Positions 8,728-16,955 of a stretch of DNA of 64,000 nt are shown here, piece after piece. The notes under the pieces were generated by a model. The model saw only the letters and a list, made by a program, of their open reading frames with translations. It searched no databases and had not been told where the DNA came from. The stretch's first letter is position 1; the number at the start of each line of letters is the position of its first letter. Source of the DNA: Dactylosporangium vinaceum (GTDB lineage Bacteria > Actinomycetota > Actinomycetes > Mycobacteriales > Micromonosporaceae); assembly GCF_019904175.1 (NCBI RefSeq), contig NZ_CP061913.1, positions 9,920,001 through 9,984,000 of the forward strand. Reading direction: 5' to 3'. Made by a program: the position numbers and the translations under genes.

Positions 8728-10558
8728 TCTCGGCTTAGCCGCGGGCATCCTGCTCATGGTCGATGTCCTGCGGGTGTGGCTGCCGTCGATCATCACGATC
8801 TTCGGTCAGGCGGCCTCGACCCCGGCCGAGCTCATGGGTGCCTTCGCACTCGCATGGTTCATCGCCGGCGTCGCGGCCGTCCCCGCGATCCGGCTGCTCA
8901 AGCCACTCCTCCCACTTGTACTCCTCGTGCTCGGACGGCTCGCGCTCGTCTTCGTGCACGGCGGCCAGGCCCAGCTCTACGTCGCCTCGGCCACACTCCT
9001 GGCCGGCCTGATCTGGCTGTCCTCCGTGCGCGCCCCGATGACACCGGGCGTGCCGCTGGGCCTCGCCGCCGCCGCGCTCGAGCACGCCGCGCTGGGCACC
9101 GTCGACCTGAGCTGGCGCCCGTGGTGGCTGGCGGTTCCCGTGATCGCCGTCCTGGCCGCTCCCCTGGTGGCGCTCCGCGCAGATCCCCCGGTGGCGCTCC
9201 GCGCAGATCCCCCGGTGGCACTCCGCTCGGATCCTCCGGACCCGCCGGCCCGCGGGGGCGGGTGGTCACTGGTCGGGCCCGCGCTGCTGCTGACCGGCGT
9301 CTACGCCCTCTCCCCCGCCGTGGTCGCGGTCGCCGCGTCGTACGGGTCCTCCGGCTACGCCTCCACCCCGCCGTTCCCGGTGCCGCCCCTCGCGCTCGGC
9401 ATCGCCGTCTTCACCTTCCTGGCCGTGACCTTCGCACCGCGCGTGCCGTCCGGCGTCGTCGCCCGCACCGTGGCCGCGGTGCTGCTCGTGGGGTCCGCGG
9501 CCTGCTTCTCGTACGACTTCGCCGCCCCCGGCCCCCTCTGGCTGGCGGTGCTGCTCGGCGCGCCCTCGCTGGCGCTGGCCCTGCGGCTCGGCTCGACCGG
9601 GGCCGAGAGCCGGTTCGCGGCCGCGCTGGGCATGGTCGTGTTCGCGGTGGCGGCGATCGCGTACTACGCCGCGTACGACATCGGCTTTCCGAACCAGTGG
9701 GTGCCGGTCGCGGTCGCCCTCATCCCGGCCGGCGCCCTGCTGCGGTCGCGCGGGGACGCGACAGTGCGGCTGCCGCGGCTCGGGTGGGCCGCGGCCGGCG
9801 CCGCCTGCCTGCTGCCGCTCGCGTCCGTCTGGGTGCCACCATCGCCCGGCCCCGGTGGCTCCGCGGGGTCGATCAGGCTCGTGGCGTACAACATCCGGAT
9901 GGGCTTCGGGCTTGACGGCACCTATCGCCCGGCGGACGCGGCGGCGGCCATCGCGGCGACCCGTCCGGACATCGTCGTGCTCTCCGAGGTCGACCGCGCC
10001 TGGCTCCTCAACGGCGGCCACGACGACCTGGCGGTCCTGGCCCGCCTCCTGCACATGCGCTACTACTTCGGCCCCGCCGCCGACGCGGTCTGGGGCGACG
10101 CGATCCTGACGAACCTCCCGGTCGGCGCGGTCACCTCGGTCCCCCTGACCGCCGCGGGCGCACCGACCGGAGCGCAGGCCCTGGGCGCCGTCGTCACGGT
10201 CGCCGGCCACGAGATCGCCGTGGTCTCCACCCACATCCAGCCACCGCCGTCGGCGGAGCCGCTGGTCCAGGTCCGGGAGATCGCCGCCTTCGCCACCCGC
10301 TTCGCCGGCTCCAGGCCGACCTTCATCGCCGGCGACCTCAACGTGAGACCGGGCAGCCCGTCCTTGCAGGCGTTCGCGGCGGCCGGCTACACGGACGGCC
10401 TGGCCCCGTTCCGCCCGCTCCCCACCTTCCCCGCCGACCACCCGGTGGAGGAGATCGATCACGTCCTGGTCAACGGCCTGACCTGCGCAGACGTCCACGT
10501 GGGCACCGCCGTGACCTCCGACCACGCCCTGCTCGCCGCAACACTGGCCATCCCCTGA
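8690..10558 (+). CDS. Polytopic membrane protein with C-terminal EEP phosphatase/nuclease domain
   Basis: A 622-residue fusion. Residues ~1-395 hold about ten hydrophobic segments. Residues ~400-622 are an endonuclease/exonuclease/phosphatase domain with all the usual motifs: RLVAYNIRMGFG, VVLSEVDR, STHIQ, IAGDLNVRP, EEIDHVLV and TSDHALL. The domain therefore looks catalytic and should face the outside or the membrane surface. Layout (membrane part plus EEP domain) recalls eukaryotic Cwh43/PGAP2-interacting proteins and some bacterial EEP membrane proteins; the substrate is unknown. The start overlaps the regulator gene by 38 bp. A loop contains a 24-bp tandem repeat. Confidence 0.82.
   Translation: MTPPSRSWSGRTDLGLAAGILLMVDVLRVWLPSIITIFGQAASTPAELMGAFALAWFIAGVAAVPAIRLLKPLLPLVLLVLGRLALVFVHGGQAQLYVASATLLAGLIWLSSVRAPMTPGVPLGLAAAALEHAALGTVDLSWRPWWLAVPVIAVLAAPLVALRADPPVALRADPPVALRSDPPDPPARGGGWSLVGPALLLTGVYALSPAVVAVAASYGSSGYASTPPFPVPPLALGIAVFTFLAVTFAPRVPSGVVARTVAAVLLVGSAACFSYDFAAPGPLWLAVLLGAPSLALALRLGSTGAESRFAAALGMVVFAVAAIAYYAAYDIGFPNQWVPVAVALIPAGALLRSRGDATVRLPRLGWAAAGAACLLPLASVWVPPSPGPGGSAGSIRLVAYNIRMGFGLDGTYRPADAAAAIAATRPDIVVLSEVDRAWLLNGGHDDLAVLARLLHMRYYFGPAADAVWGDAILTNLPVGAVTSVPLTAAGAPTGAQALGAVVTVAGHEIAVVSTHIQPPPSAEPLVQVREIAAFATRFAGSRPTFIAGDLNVRPGSPSLQAFAAAGYTDGLAPFRPLPTFPADHPVEEIDHVLVNGLTCADVHVGTAVTSDHALLAATLAIP
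9167..9238 (+). repeat. Three 24-bp in-frame tandem repeats
   Basis: Three copies of a 24-bp unit encode VALRADPP, VALRADPP and VALRSDPP in a loop between membrane segments of the EEP membrane protein. The first two copies are identical and the third differs at a few bases. The reading frame is kept, so copy-number change would only lengthen or shorten the loop. Confidence 0.9.
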
Positions 10559-10765
10559 CAACAGCCCGGCCAGACCGGCCCCGGCCCTGGCGCCGCAACG
10601 GCCGCCGCTGCTCAAGTCGCCCAGCGCCGCCATGGCATGCGGCCGGCGACCGAGCGACCCGGGCCGCCCGCACCGGTGGCGCCGCTGAATCCGGTCGTGG
10701 ATGAGCGGTGGCCGATCGCTGCGGTGCGCCGGCGTTTCGAGGCGTCGTGGCGGACCGCGCAGCGA

Positions 10766-12184
10766 GGTCACGTCCGCGCTGGGGGTGTAGGAGGCGGTCA
10801 GCGCTGATCCGTTGTGGTTGATGTTAGGCGGCGGTCAGTTGTGTGGTGGCCGGGTCGGTGTCGGTTCCCTCGGTGGTGATGACGGTCATGCGGGCTTTGA
10901 CGAGGGTTTCGAGGCTCATGTAGCGGCGGCCTTCGCTCCACTCATCGGTCTGTTCGGCCAGGACGGCGCCGATGAGGCGGATGATCGCGGCGCGGTTGGG
11001 GAAGATCCCGACGACGTCGGTGCGGCGGCGGATCTCCTTGTTGAGCCGTTCCTGCGGGTTGTTGGACCAGATCTGGCGCCAGATGTCGCGGGGGAACGCG
11101 GTGAAGGCGAGGAGTTCTTCGCGGGCGTCGTCGAGGTGGTCCGCGGCGTCGGGGAACCGTTCGGCGAGGGTCGTCACGGTGCGGGCGTACTGCGCGCGGA
11201 CCGCGTCGATGTCGGGCTGGTCGAAGATCGTGCGGACGAGGGTCGCGACCCATGGCTGCGCCGACTTGGGCACCTTCGTGAGCAGGTTGCGCAGATAGTG
11301 GGTCCGGCAGCGTTGCCAGCCGGCGCCGGGCAGGGCAGCGCCGATCGCGGAGACCAGGCCGCGGTGAGCATCGGAGACGACGAGGCGGACGCCGGACAGG
11401 CCGCGGGCGGTCAGGGAGCGCAGGAACTGAAGCCAGCCGGCGCCGTCCTCGTCCGAGGTCACGTCCAGGCCCAGGACCTCGCGCTGGCCGTCGGCGTTGA
11501 CGCCGGTGGCGATGAGCGTGTGCACGCCGACGATCCTGCCCCGTTCCCGCACTTTCACGACGAGGGCGTCCAGGGCGAGGAACGTGTAGGGGCCGGTGTC
11601 GAGAGGCCGGTTGCGGAACGCTTCGACCTGCGCGTCCAGGTGTGCGGCCATCTCGGAGACCTGGGACTTGGACAGGCCGGTGATGCCCAGCTGCTCGACG
11701 AGCTTCTCCACCCGCCTCGTGGACACCCCCAGCAGATACGCCGTGGCCACCACCGACACCAGGGCCTGCTCGGCGCGGCGGCGGTGCTGCAACAACCAGT
11801 CCGGGAAGTAGGAGCCGTGCCGCAACTTCGGAATCGCCAGTTCCACGCTACCGGCGCGGGTGTCCCACTCCCGAGCTCGGTAGCCGTTGCGCTGGTTCGT
11901 CCGCCCGTCACTGCCCTCGCCGTACTCGGCGCCGCACACGGCGTCGGCCTCCGCGGACATCAGCGCCTCGGCGAACGTCTTCACCATCGAACGCAGCAGA
12001 TCGGGTGACGCCGAGCCAAGTTCCTCACGCAGGAACCTGCCGACGTCCACACTCTTGGGTGCGGTCATCGCTTGATCTCTCCTTCGTTTACTTCGCCGTT
12101 TCGAAGGATCAAGCGGTGACCGTCTCCATCTCCTCAACCACTACAAAGGTGGGCGATTCGTACACCACTCCCGTGGACGTGACC
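10766..12184 (-). mobile_element. Complete IS256-family insertion sequence (1,419 bp)
   Basis: The element has imperfect 24-bp terminal inverted repeats: GGTCACGTCC at 10766-10775 is matched exactly by GGACGTGACC at 12175-12184, and similarity (about 19 of 24) runs on to GTGTA/TACAC. It is flanked by a perfect 8-bp direct repeat CGCAGCGA at 10758-10765 and 12185-12192, the target duplication size of the IS256 family. The single transposase gene is intact. Perfect target duplication and an intact gene point to a recent insertion. It lies between the EEP membrane gene and a small membrane-protein gene. Confidence 0.95.
10824..12068 (-). CDS. IS256-family (Mutator-type) DDE transposase
   Basis: Transposase of the insertion sequence, 414 residues, full length for the family. 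The DDE triad appears as Asp in FLALDALVVKV, Asp in RLVVSDAHRGL and Glu in NNPQERLNKEIRRR, followed by the typical VGIFPNRAAIIRLIGA. The start is the ATG at 12068, with AAGGAGAG about 9 nt upstream; the frame is open further upstream but without a ribosome site. No frameshift or stop is seen, so it is probably active. Confidence 0.97.
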   Translation of the reverse strand: MTAPKSVDVGRFLREELGSASPDLLRSMVKTFAEALMSAEADAVCGAEYGEGSDGRTNQRNGYRAREWDTRAGSVELAIPKLRHGSYFPDWLLQHRRRAEQALVSVVATAYLLGVSTRRVEKLVEQLGITGLSKSQVSEMAAHLDAQVEAFRNRPLDTGPYTFLALDALVVKVRERGRIVGVHTLIATGVNADGQREVLGLDVTSDEDGAGWLQFLRSLTARGLSGVRLVVSDAHRGLVSAIGAALPGAGWQRCRTHYLRNLLTKVPKSAQPWVATLVRTIFDQPDIDAVRAQYARTVTTLAERFPDAADHLDDAREELLAFTAFPRDIWRQIWSNNPQERLNKEIRRRTDVVGIFPNRAAIIRLIGAVLAEQTDEWSEGRRYMSLETLVKARMTVITTEGTDTDPATTQLTAA

Positions 12185-12192
12185 CGCAGCGA

Positions 12193-12578
12193 TGCCGTCG
12201 CGGTCTGCGCCGCAAGGTCCGGACGGCGTGCCGGATCGTTCGCCGCCACAGCACAGCCCGGCCCGGGCGATGCTGCACGGCGCGGCCTGCCCGCCGATCT
12301 CGTCCGGACGCTTACCTCGAATCAAGGAGCCGAAACGGACCGGCACAAACGAGCGCAGCGCCGCCACCGGCGCGCTCCGGTCCACTTCTGCCCGCCCGGC
12401 CGCCCATGACAGCGCGGCAGCAACGAAGCCCTCGACGGACTGCTGCGCGAATCCATGTCGTGGTCGCGGAGCGCCCGACATGTCGGGAAAGTCAGCACTC
12501 CCGAGGGACGCTTTACCGAATCGTGATTGATCTTTCGCTCTTCTGGGAAACCCGAGAGCAAGAGAGAAAGGGGCAGCG
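12193..12578 (+). other. Gap between the insertion sequence and the small membrane gene
   Basis: About 386 bp with no convincing gene. Joining the flanks as they were before insertion leaves an open frame from ATG 10637 through the target site to a TGA overlapping the start of the next gene. Its Arg-rich composition and poor third-position GC do not look like a real protein. The last ~60 bp, more AT-rich (ATCGTGATTGATCTTTCGC), probably hold the promoter of the gene at 12579. Confidence 0.4.
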
Positions 12579-12878
12579 ATGAGCGTGACACATGCGAACG
12601 GAAGTGTGACCGAGACCCGCAAGGACTTTGGAAGCACGGTTGGTGACCTGTCCACCAAGGCCAAGGACGGTGCGGTCGATCTGGCCGGGCAGACCAAGGA
12701 CGTGGTTCGGCGCCGGCCCGTTCCGCTGGTGACCGCCGCCGCGGCCGGAGTTGCCACCGTTGTTGTGGCGGTGGTGGCGGTCGTCCGTCGCCGGAAGGCG
12801 AACCGGACGCCGGCGCAGCGGGCGATGAATGCCTGGCGGCGCACCAGCAAGAGCGTGCGGAAACGGGTCAAGCGATAA
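12579..12878 (+). CDS. Small basic single-pass membrane protein
   Basis: A 99-residue protein of unknown function. An N-terminal amphipathic region rich in Lys, Asp and Thr (DLSTKAKDGAVDLAGQTKD) leads into one membrane segment (LVTAAAAGVATVVVAVVAVV) and a strongly basic tail (RRRKANRTPAQ... KSVRKRVKR). The layout recalls small inner-membrane stress proteins of the DUF3618/ElaB type, but no firm family match can be claimed. ATG 12579 has an AAGGGG ribosome site 5 nt upstream. A strong terminator follows directly. Confidence 0.75.
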   Translation: MSVTHANGSVTETRKDFGSTVGDLSTKAKDGAVDLAGQTKDVVRRRPVPLVTAAAAGVATVVVAVVAVVRRRKANRTPAQRAMNAWRRTSKSVRKRVKR

Positions 12879-12899
12879 CCTGCTCTCCCCTCGCAACAT

Positions 12900-12940
12900 G
12901 CCACGGCCCCGCACCGATCCGACAGGTGCGGGGCCGTGGC
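12900..12940. terminator. Strong bidirectional hairpin terminator
   Basis: A perfect 16-bp GC-rich stem (12900-12915 with 12925-12940) closes a 9-nt loop. It lies between the convergent stops of the small membrane gene (12878) and the helicase gene (12955), where a shared terminator is expected. There is no U-tract, as is common in actinobacteria. Confidence 0.88.
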
Positions 12941-12954
12941 GCGTCGGCGGCCGG

Positions 12955-14250
12955 TCAGCCGGTGGCGTCCACTGTGGACAGATGGGCCAGCATCGCCTGG
13001 TTGGCCTCCCAGCCGTCGGGGAAGCGGACCGGGACATTGAGGTGGACCGGCTCGGCTGACGGGTGAGTGTCCAGGAGTTCGGCGATGCCGGCCCGCGCCA
13101 CTACCACGCAGGCGTGGCGGTGGCGGGAGGCCAGCACGCACAGGCGGCCGGCCTCCAGGTGGAACGCGCTCGCGTCGCGGCGGCCGGAGAGGGGGTGCAG
13201 GATGACTGTGACGTCGTACTCCCGGCCCTGCAACCGGTTCGCGGTGTCGACCGTCACGTCGGCGGCGACCGTGTCGGCCAGGGCCTGGCGGATCGCGGCC
13301 ACCTGGTCGCGGTGAGCGGCGCCCACGGCCACCCGGTCGGCGGTGACGGGGCGGCCCTCGGGGGCGTGCTCGGAGTATGCGACGGGGCCTCGGCGCAGCA
13401 GGTTCACCACGATGTCGGCGATCGCGGTGACAGCCTCGCGGTCGGTGCGCACCGTGTGCCGGGCGGGGAGCTCGTGCAGCGCCCAGCCGGTGCGGCGGGC
13501 GGTCTCCAGCGTCGCCTCGATCTGCTGGTCGCCGCCGATGGCGCGGACCGAGAACTCGAGGCTGCGGTCGCTCGGCTTCGTCCCGGCCGCGAACGGCGTG
13601 AACGGGTAGAAGGCGGCGGAGACGACGTCGGCGGCCGAAGGGGGCAGGCGCCACGAGACCGGGAGGCGGTGCAGGGGCAGGTCCGGATTGTGCCGGAGCA
13701 GTACCGCCACAGCGCTTTGCATCGGGTCCCAGGACAGGCCCGCCCAGCGCTCGACGGCGACGACCGAGAACGGGTCGAGCTGGCCCGGGTCGCCGACGAA
13801 CAGGCCGCGGGAGAAGCGGCCGGCCACACGCAACAGCATGTCGGAGCGCATCTGGTACGCCTCGTCGACGATCGCCCGCTCCCAGACGCCCTCGGTGACG
13901 GTGGCCCACTTCGCGGCGGTGCCGATGACGACGGCGCACGTCTGCACGTCGGAGACCGCGCCGCTGACGGTGACCGAGCCGTGCTTGATGACCCGCTGGG
14001 CCGGGTTGTAGGTGGACGCGGAGAGGCGGCCGATCTCCACCGACGGGGCGGTGCTCGCGAGGCGGTCGATGAGGTCGTCGACCTGCTCGTTGGTCTGGGC
14101 CACGACCATGAGCCGCTCCCCCGCCTCGGCCATGGTGCGGGCGGCGCGAACGACCAATGTGGACTTTCCCGCGCCCGGCGGGGAGTCGACGACGACACCG
14201 CGGCCGACGGCGGACCCGAAGTCGGCCAGGATGTCGTCGATGACTGTCAC
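12955..14250 (-). CDS. Upf1/Dna2-like SF1B helicase core, last gene of a four-gene operon
   Basis: A 431-residue ATPase with the full helicase motif set: Walker A DSPPGAGKSTLV (res ~22-33), Ia AQTNEQVDDLIDRL, Walker B VDEAYQM, motif III FVGDPGQLDPF, SWRLPPSAADVV, motif V TANRLQGREYDVTVI and motif VI LASRHRHACVVVAR. The DEAxQ box and GREYDV are typical of the Upf1/Dna2 branch of SF1. The beta-barrel insertion of that branch (domain 1B) is missing from this chain. GTG 14250 has GGAGG 4 nt upstream and lies 16 bp after the previous stop. It shares an operon with a RecB/Cas4-like nuclease, suggesting joint action on DNA ends. Confidence 0.85.
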   Translation of the reverse strand: MTVIDDILADFGSAVGRGVVVDSPPGAGKSTLVVRAARTMAEAGERLMVVAQTNEQVDDLIDRLASTAPSVEIGRLSASTYNPAQRVIKHGSVTVSGAVSDVQTCAVVIGTAAKWATVTEGVWERAIVDEAYQMRSDMLLRVAGRFSRGLFVGDPGQLDPFSVVAVERWAGLSWDPMQSAVAVLLRHNPDLPLHRLPVSWRLPPSAADVVSAAFYPFTPFAAGTKPSDRSLEFSVRAIGGDQQIEATLETARRTGWALHELPARHTVRTDREAVTAIADIVVNLLRRGPVAYSEHAPEGRPVTADRVAVGAAHRDQVAAIRQALADTVAADVTVDTANRLQGREYDVTVILHPLSGRRDASAFHLEAGRLCVLASRHRHACVVVARAGIAELLDTHPSAEPVHLNVPVRFPDGWEANQAMLAHLSTVDATG

Positions 14251-14266
14251 GCGGCCTCCGCTTCGC

Positions 14267-15742
14267 TCACGACCAGTCCTCCTGGGCGTCGGTGTCGTTG
14301 GGCTGGTAGTCGGGCGGCGGGCCGCCGTGGGTCCAGGGGGTCTCCTCGCGCGACGGGAACCGGCCGGGGGGCTGGTAGGCGTCGCTTACCGGACCGTACG
14401 TCACCGTCTCGCCCACCTCCGGCACCGAGCCCGGGGCCGGCTGCTTGGTCGAGCGGCCCATGCCCTTGGAGAGCTCCAGCACGACGTCCACAGAGGACAC
14501 CGACACCACCATGGCCTGCTGGGACAGGCGCGCGGGCGAGACGAGCAGGGCGCCGGGCTCGATCCGCACCGGGTCGTCGGTCTGCACGGTGATGTGCGGG
14601 CGCAGGGCCGCCTTCTTGCCTGAGGTGTCGACGCGGTTGGGCGAGGCGGACACGACGACGCCGGTGAACGCCTCGCCGGAGAGGCGGAACTCGGCCATGA
14701 CGAGCGGGTCGTCGAGGGCGCGCTGGGCCTCGTAGCGGGCCTGCTCGCGCTCCAGGCGGTCGAGCCGGCCGGCCGCGGCGACGGCGCTGTCGCGGCGGGG
14801 CTGGGGCAGCGCCGTGCCTTCGGCAAGCGACATGTGGTACGCCGTGAACGCATCGCGGTCGATCGCCCAGCGGGTCTCGACCGAGGCGCCGGCGGGGCGG
14901 GCCCGCAGCAGCTCCACCGCCCGCCACACCAGGCCCCAGGTCGGCTCGAGCTGCTCCTGCAGGGCGCTCGCGAGCGCGGCCTCGGCCCGGCTCTGCGCGT
15001 TGGGGTCGGCGGCGCGGGCGTAGGCGTTCAGGGCCGGGGCCAGGATCTCGTTGTCGAACGTCGGGTCGGTGCTCGGACCGGCCGGCGGCCAGCGCAGGGG
15101 GTCCTCGGCCAGCTGCGCGGCGGTGGCGCCGTCGAGGCCGGGGGGCGGGTCGATCCAGCCCATCAGCGCGGCCAGGTTGGCGTCCTCGAGACCGCTCTGA
15201 CCGGTCGCCCAGTGCTCGCCGAGGACCTCGGTCATGGCCAGCAGCATCGCCGAGCCGGGGTGGTCGGCCCGCTCGCGCAGGAACGTGAGCCACTGGCCGA
15301 GCAGCGGCACGGTGCGGTGCACCGGGTGCGGGCCGAACGTGCGCCGGAAGCGCGTCGAGCGGCCGAGCAGCCGGATGAACTCGACCCCGCCCCGGTTCGG
15401 CACGAGCACCTGCGGCGCCTCGGCATAGCGCAGCCGCGTCGTGCCCGTCGGATCTACGGTTTTGGAGCAGCTTTCGGTGTACTGCAAGAGCGTGCGCGCC
15501 AGCCGCGCGACGAACTGGAACCGCTGCGTGCGGTCGCGCGGATTGGCCACGACCAGGAGCGCGGGCGCGGAGGGCTCGGTGCCGACCATCGCCGCAAGGG
15601 GCGCGGCCGCCTCACCGGCCAGGGCGAGCGGCACCAGGACCAGCGGCCGGGCGGCGATGTGCGTGTGCCGGACCGTGGTCAGCAGCTGGGCGCGGCCCGA
15701 CTCCACCGCCTCGGCCCGGGCCAGCGCGGTCAACACGCTCAC
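14267..15742 (-). CDS. Unknown protein between nuclease and helicase genes
   Basis: About 491 residues, no recognised catalytic motif. The N-terminal half is alpha-helical (TALARAEAVESGRAQLL..., LLQYTESCSKTV, FIRLLGRSTRFRRTFG). Residues ~340 onward look like a beta-rich module (EFRLSGEAFTGVVVSASPN, RIEPGALLVSPARLSQQAMVVSVSS), the sort of sequence seen in the beta-barrel 1B domain of Upf1/Dna2 helicases. The C-terminus is Pro/Gly-rich and probably disordered. Together with the next gene it could rebuild a complete SF1B helicase; this is inference. GTG 15742 is taken as start, with a GTG at 15814 (10 bp after the upstream stop) as alternative. Confidence 0.7.
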   Translation of the reverse strand: MSVLTALARAEAVESGRAQLLTTVRHTHIAARPLVLVPLALAGEAAAPLAAMVGTEPSAPALLVVANPRDRTQRFQFVARLARTLLQYTESCSKTVDPTGTTRLRYAEAPQVLVPNRGGVEFIRLLGRSTRFRRTFGPHPVHRTVPLLGQWLTFLRERADHPGSAMLLAMTEVLGEHWATGQSGLEDANLAALMGWIDPPPGLDGATAAQLAEDPLRWPPAGPSTDPTFDNEILAPALNAYARAADPNAQSRAEAALASALQEQLEPTWGLVWRAVELLRARPAGASVETRWAIDRDAFTAYHMSLAEGTALPQPRRDSAVAAAGRLDRLEREQARYEAQRALDDPLVMAEFRLSGEAFTGVVVSASPNRVDTSGKKAALRPHITVQTDDPVRIEPGALLVSPARLSQQAMVVSVSSVDVVLELSKGMGRSTKQPAPGSVPEVGETVTYGPVSDAYQPPGRFPSREETPWTHGGPPPDYQPNDTDAQEDWS

Positions 15743-15824
15743 GTCGTCGCCCCCGCCCGCCGCGGCGCCGGCACGGCTACCCGGCGCCCCTGGTCGCCGG
15801 CCACGTCCCCGCACTCCGTACCGC

Positions 15825-16943
15825 TCATGAAAGACATTCGGTGCGCAGCCGGTGGGCCATCCGCAGCAGCGCGGCGATCTCCTCCTGGCCGGCGCCGGGC
15901 GTCAGGGTGCCGCGCGCCAGGCCCAGTACCGTCGAGACGCTCTCCACACCGCCCAGATCGTCGCGGATGGAGCGGCCGAGCGCGGAGGTGGAGCCGGCCG
16001 CCTCCGAGCGGCAGAAGAACGCCATCTCGCAGGAGCCCAGGCAGTCGGGGCTGAAGCGGGCGTCGATCGCGCTGACCGCCTTGGTGAGCTCGTCCGGCGG
16101 CCGGGTGGGGTTGTTGTCGGAGTCGTAGGCGAGGTCGAACGACAGCCCGGCCGGCAGCGCATCGAGGATCTTGTCGAGCCGGGTGATCCGGGAGAGCTGG
16201 CGCTGCAGGACGGTGAGCTGCTTGCGCACGTCCACCAGGGTGGCGGTCGGCCGGTTGGCGAAGTTCTCCGGGCAGACGAGCACCACGTCGTGCGACACGG
16301 TCTCCGGCGGGTAGCCGAGCTCGCCGAGCAGTTCGCGCATGGCCAGCACGTAGACCGCCGACTGCTTGGCCGCCGCGGCCGCCTTGCCGGGGTCGGCCTG
16401 CCCGTCGATGACCGCGAACGACTTGATCTCGACCACGTGGAACCGGCCGCCGACCCGGAAGGCGATGAGGTCGGGCTCGAGGTAGGCGAAGTACCCGGCG
16501 ATGTCCAGGCGCAGCATCGGGTGGTCGAAGAGCGTGCCGGCGTCGTCGCGCTCGGCCGCGGCCCGGGCCAGGAGGCTGCGGGTGCGGGCGTAGCGGACCT
16601 CGCGGCTGGCGTTGCCGCCCACGTTCGACAGGTCGTCGTACGCCACCTCGGGGATCGCCAGCCCGAGCCGCTCGCGCAGCAGCTGCAGCAGCTCGGCCGC
16701 GCCGTCGGCCTTGACCTGGGCCTCGAACGCGTTGCCGCGGGCGATCGCGAACCGCGACTGGCCGAAGGCGGCCGGGAAGCCGAGCTGCCCGGCGACGGCG
16801 CCCTTGTTGACCCCGGCCGCGTCCATCAGCCCCCGCCGGCCGCAGCCGGGGTTGTTGGTGAGCGCGGCGATGGTGCGGGCGTTGTGGTTGCGCGGCGCCA
16901 CGGTGCCGCGGATGCGGTCCAGCCGGTCTACCAGTGCGTCCAT
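15825..16943 (-). CDS. RecB/Cas4-like nuclease with predicted 4Fe-4S cluster
   Basis: A 372-residue PD-(D/E)XK nuclease. Motifs in order: GNAFEAQV (Glu 74), EPDLIAFR (Asp 158), VVEIKSF (Glu 172, Lys 174) and KQSAVYVL (Gln 194, Tyr 198), the QxxxY motif of the RecB branch. One Cys near the N-terminus (Cys 34, in NNPGCGRRG) and three near the C-terminus (Cys 300, 304, 310, in DCLGSCEMAFFCR) match the split Cys set that holds the Fe-S cluster of Cas4, AddB and Dna2. All catalytic residues are present. It is second in the operon, 12 bp after the coiled-coil gene. No cas genes or repeats lie nearby. Confidence 0.82.
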   Translation of the reverse strand: MDALVDRLDRIRGTVAPRNHNARTIAALTNNPGCGRRGLMDAAGVNKGAVAGQLGFPAAFGQSRFAIARGNAFEAQVKADGAAELLQLLRERLGLAIPEVAYDDLSNVGGNASREVRYARTRSLLARAAAERDDAGTLFDHPMLRLDIAGYFAYLEPDLIAFRVGGRFHVVEIKSFAVIDGQADPGKAAAAAKQSAVYVLAMRELLGELGYPPETVSHDVVLVCPENFANRPTATLVDVRKQLTVLQRQLSRITRLDKILDALPAGLSFDLAYDSDNNPTRPPDELTKAVSAIDARFSPDCLGSCEMAFFCRSEAAGSTSALGRSIRDDLGGVESVSTVLGLARGTLTPGAGQEEIAALLRMAHRLRTECLS

Positions 16944-16955
16944 GGGGATCTCATC

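Noticed and set aside
12193..12578. A gene clearly interrupted by the insertion sequence
   Set aside because: An open frame is restored when the element is removed, but its Arg-rich translation and low third-position GC do not support a real product.
15825..16943. Calling the nuclease gene cas4
   Set aside because: It has Cas4-like motifs but no cas1, cas2 or repeat array lies in the window; the neighbour is an SF1B helicase, so a Dna2-like role fits better.
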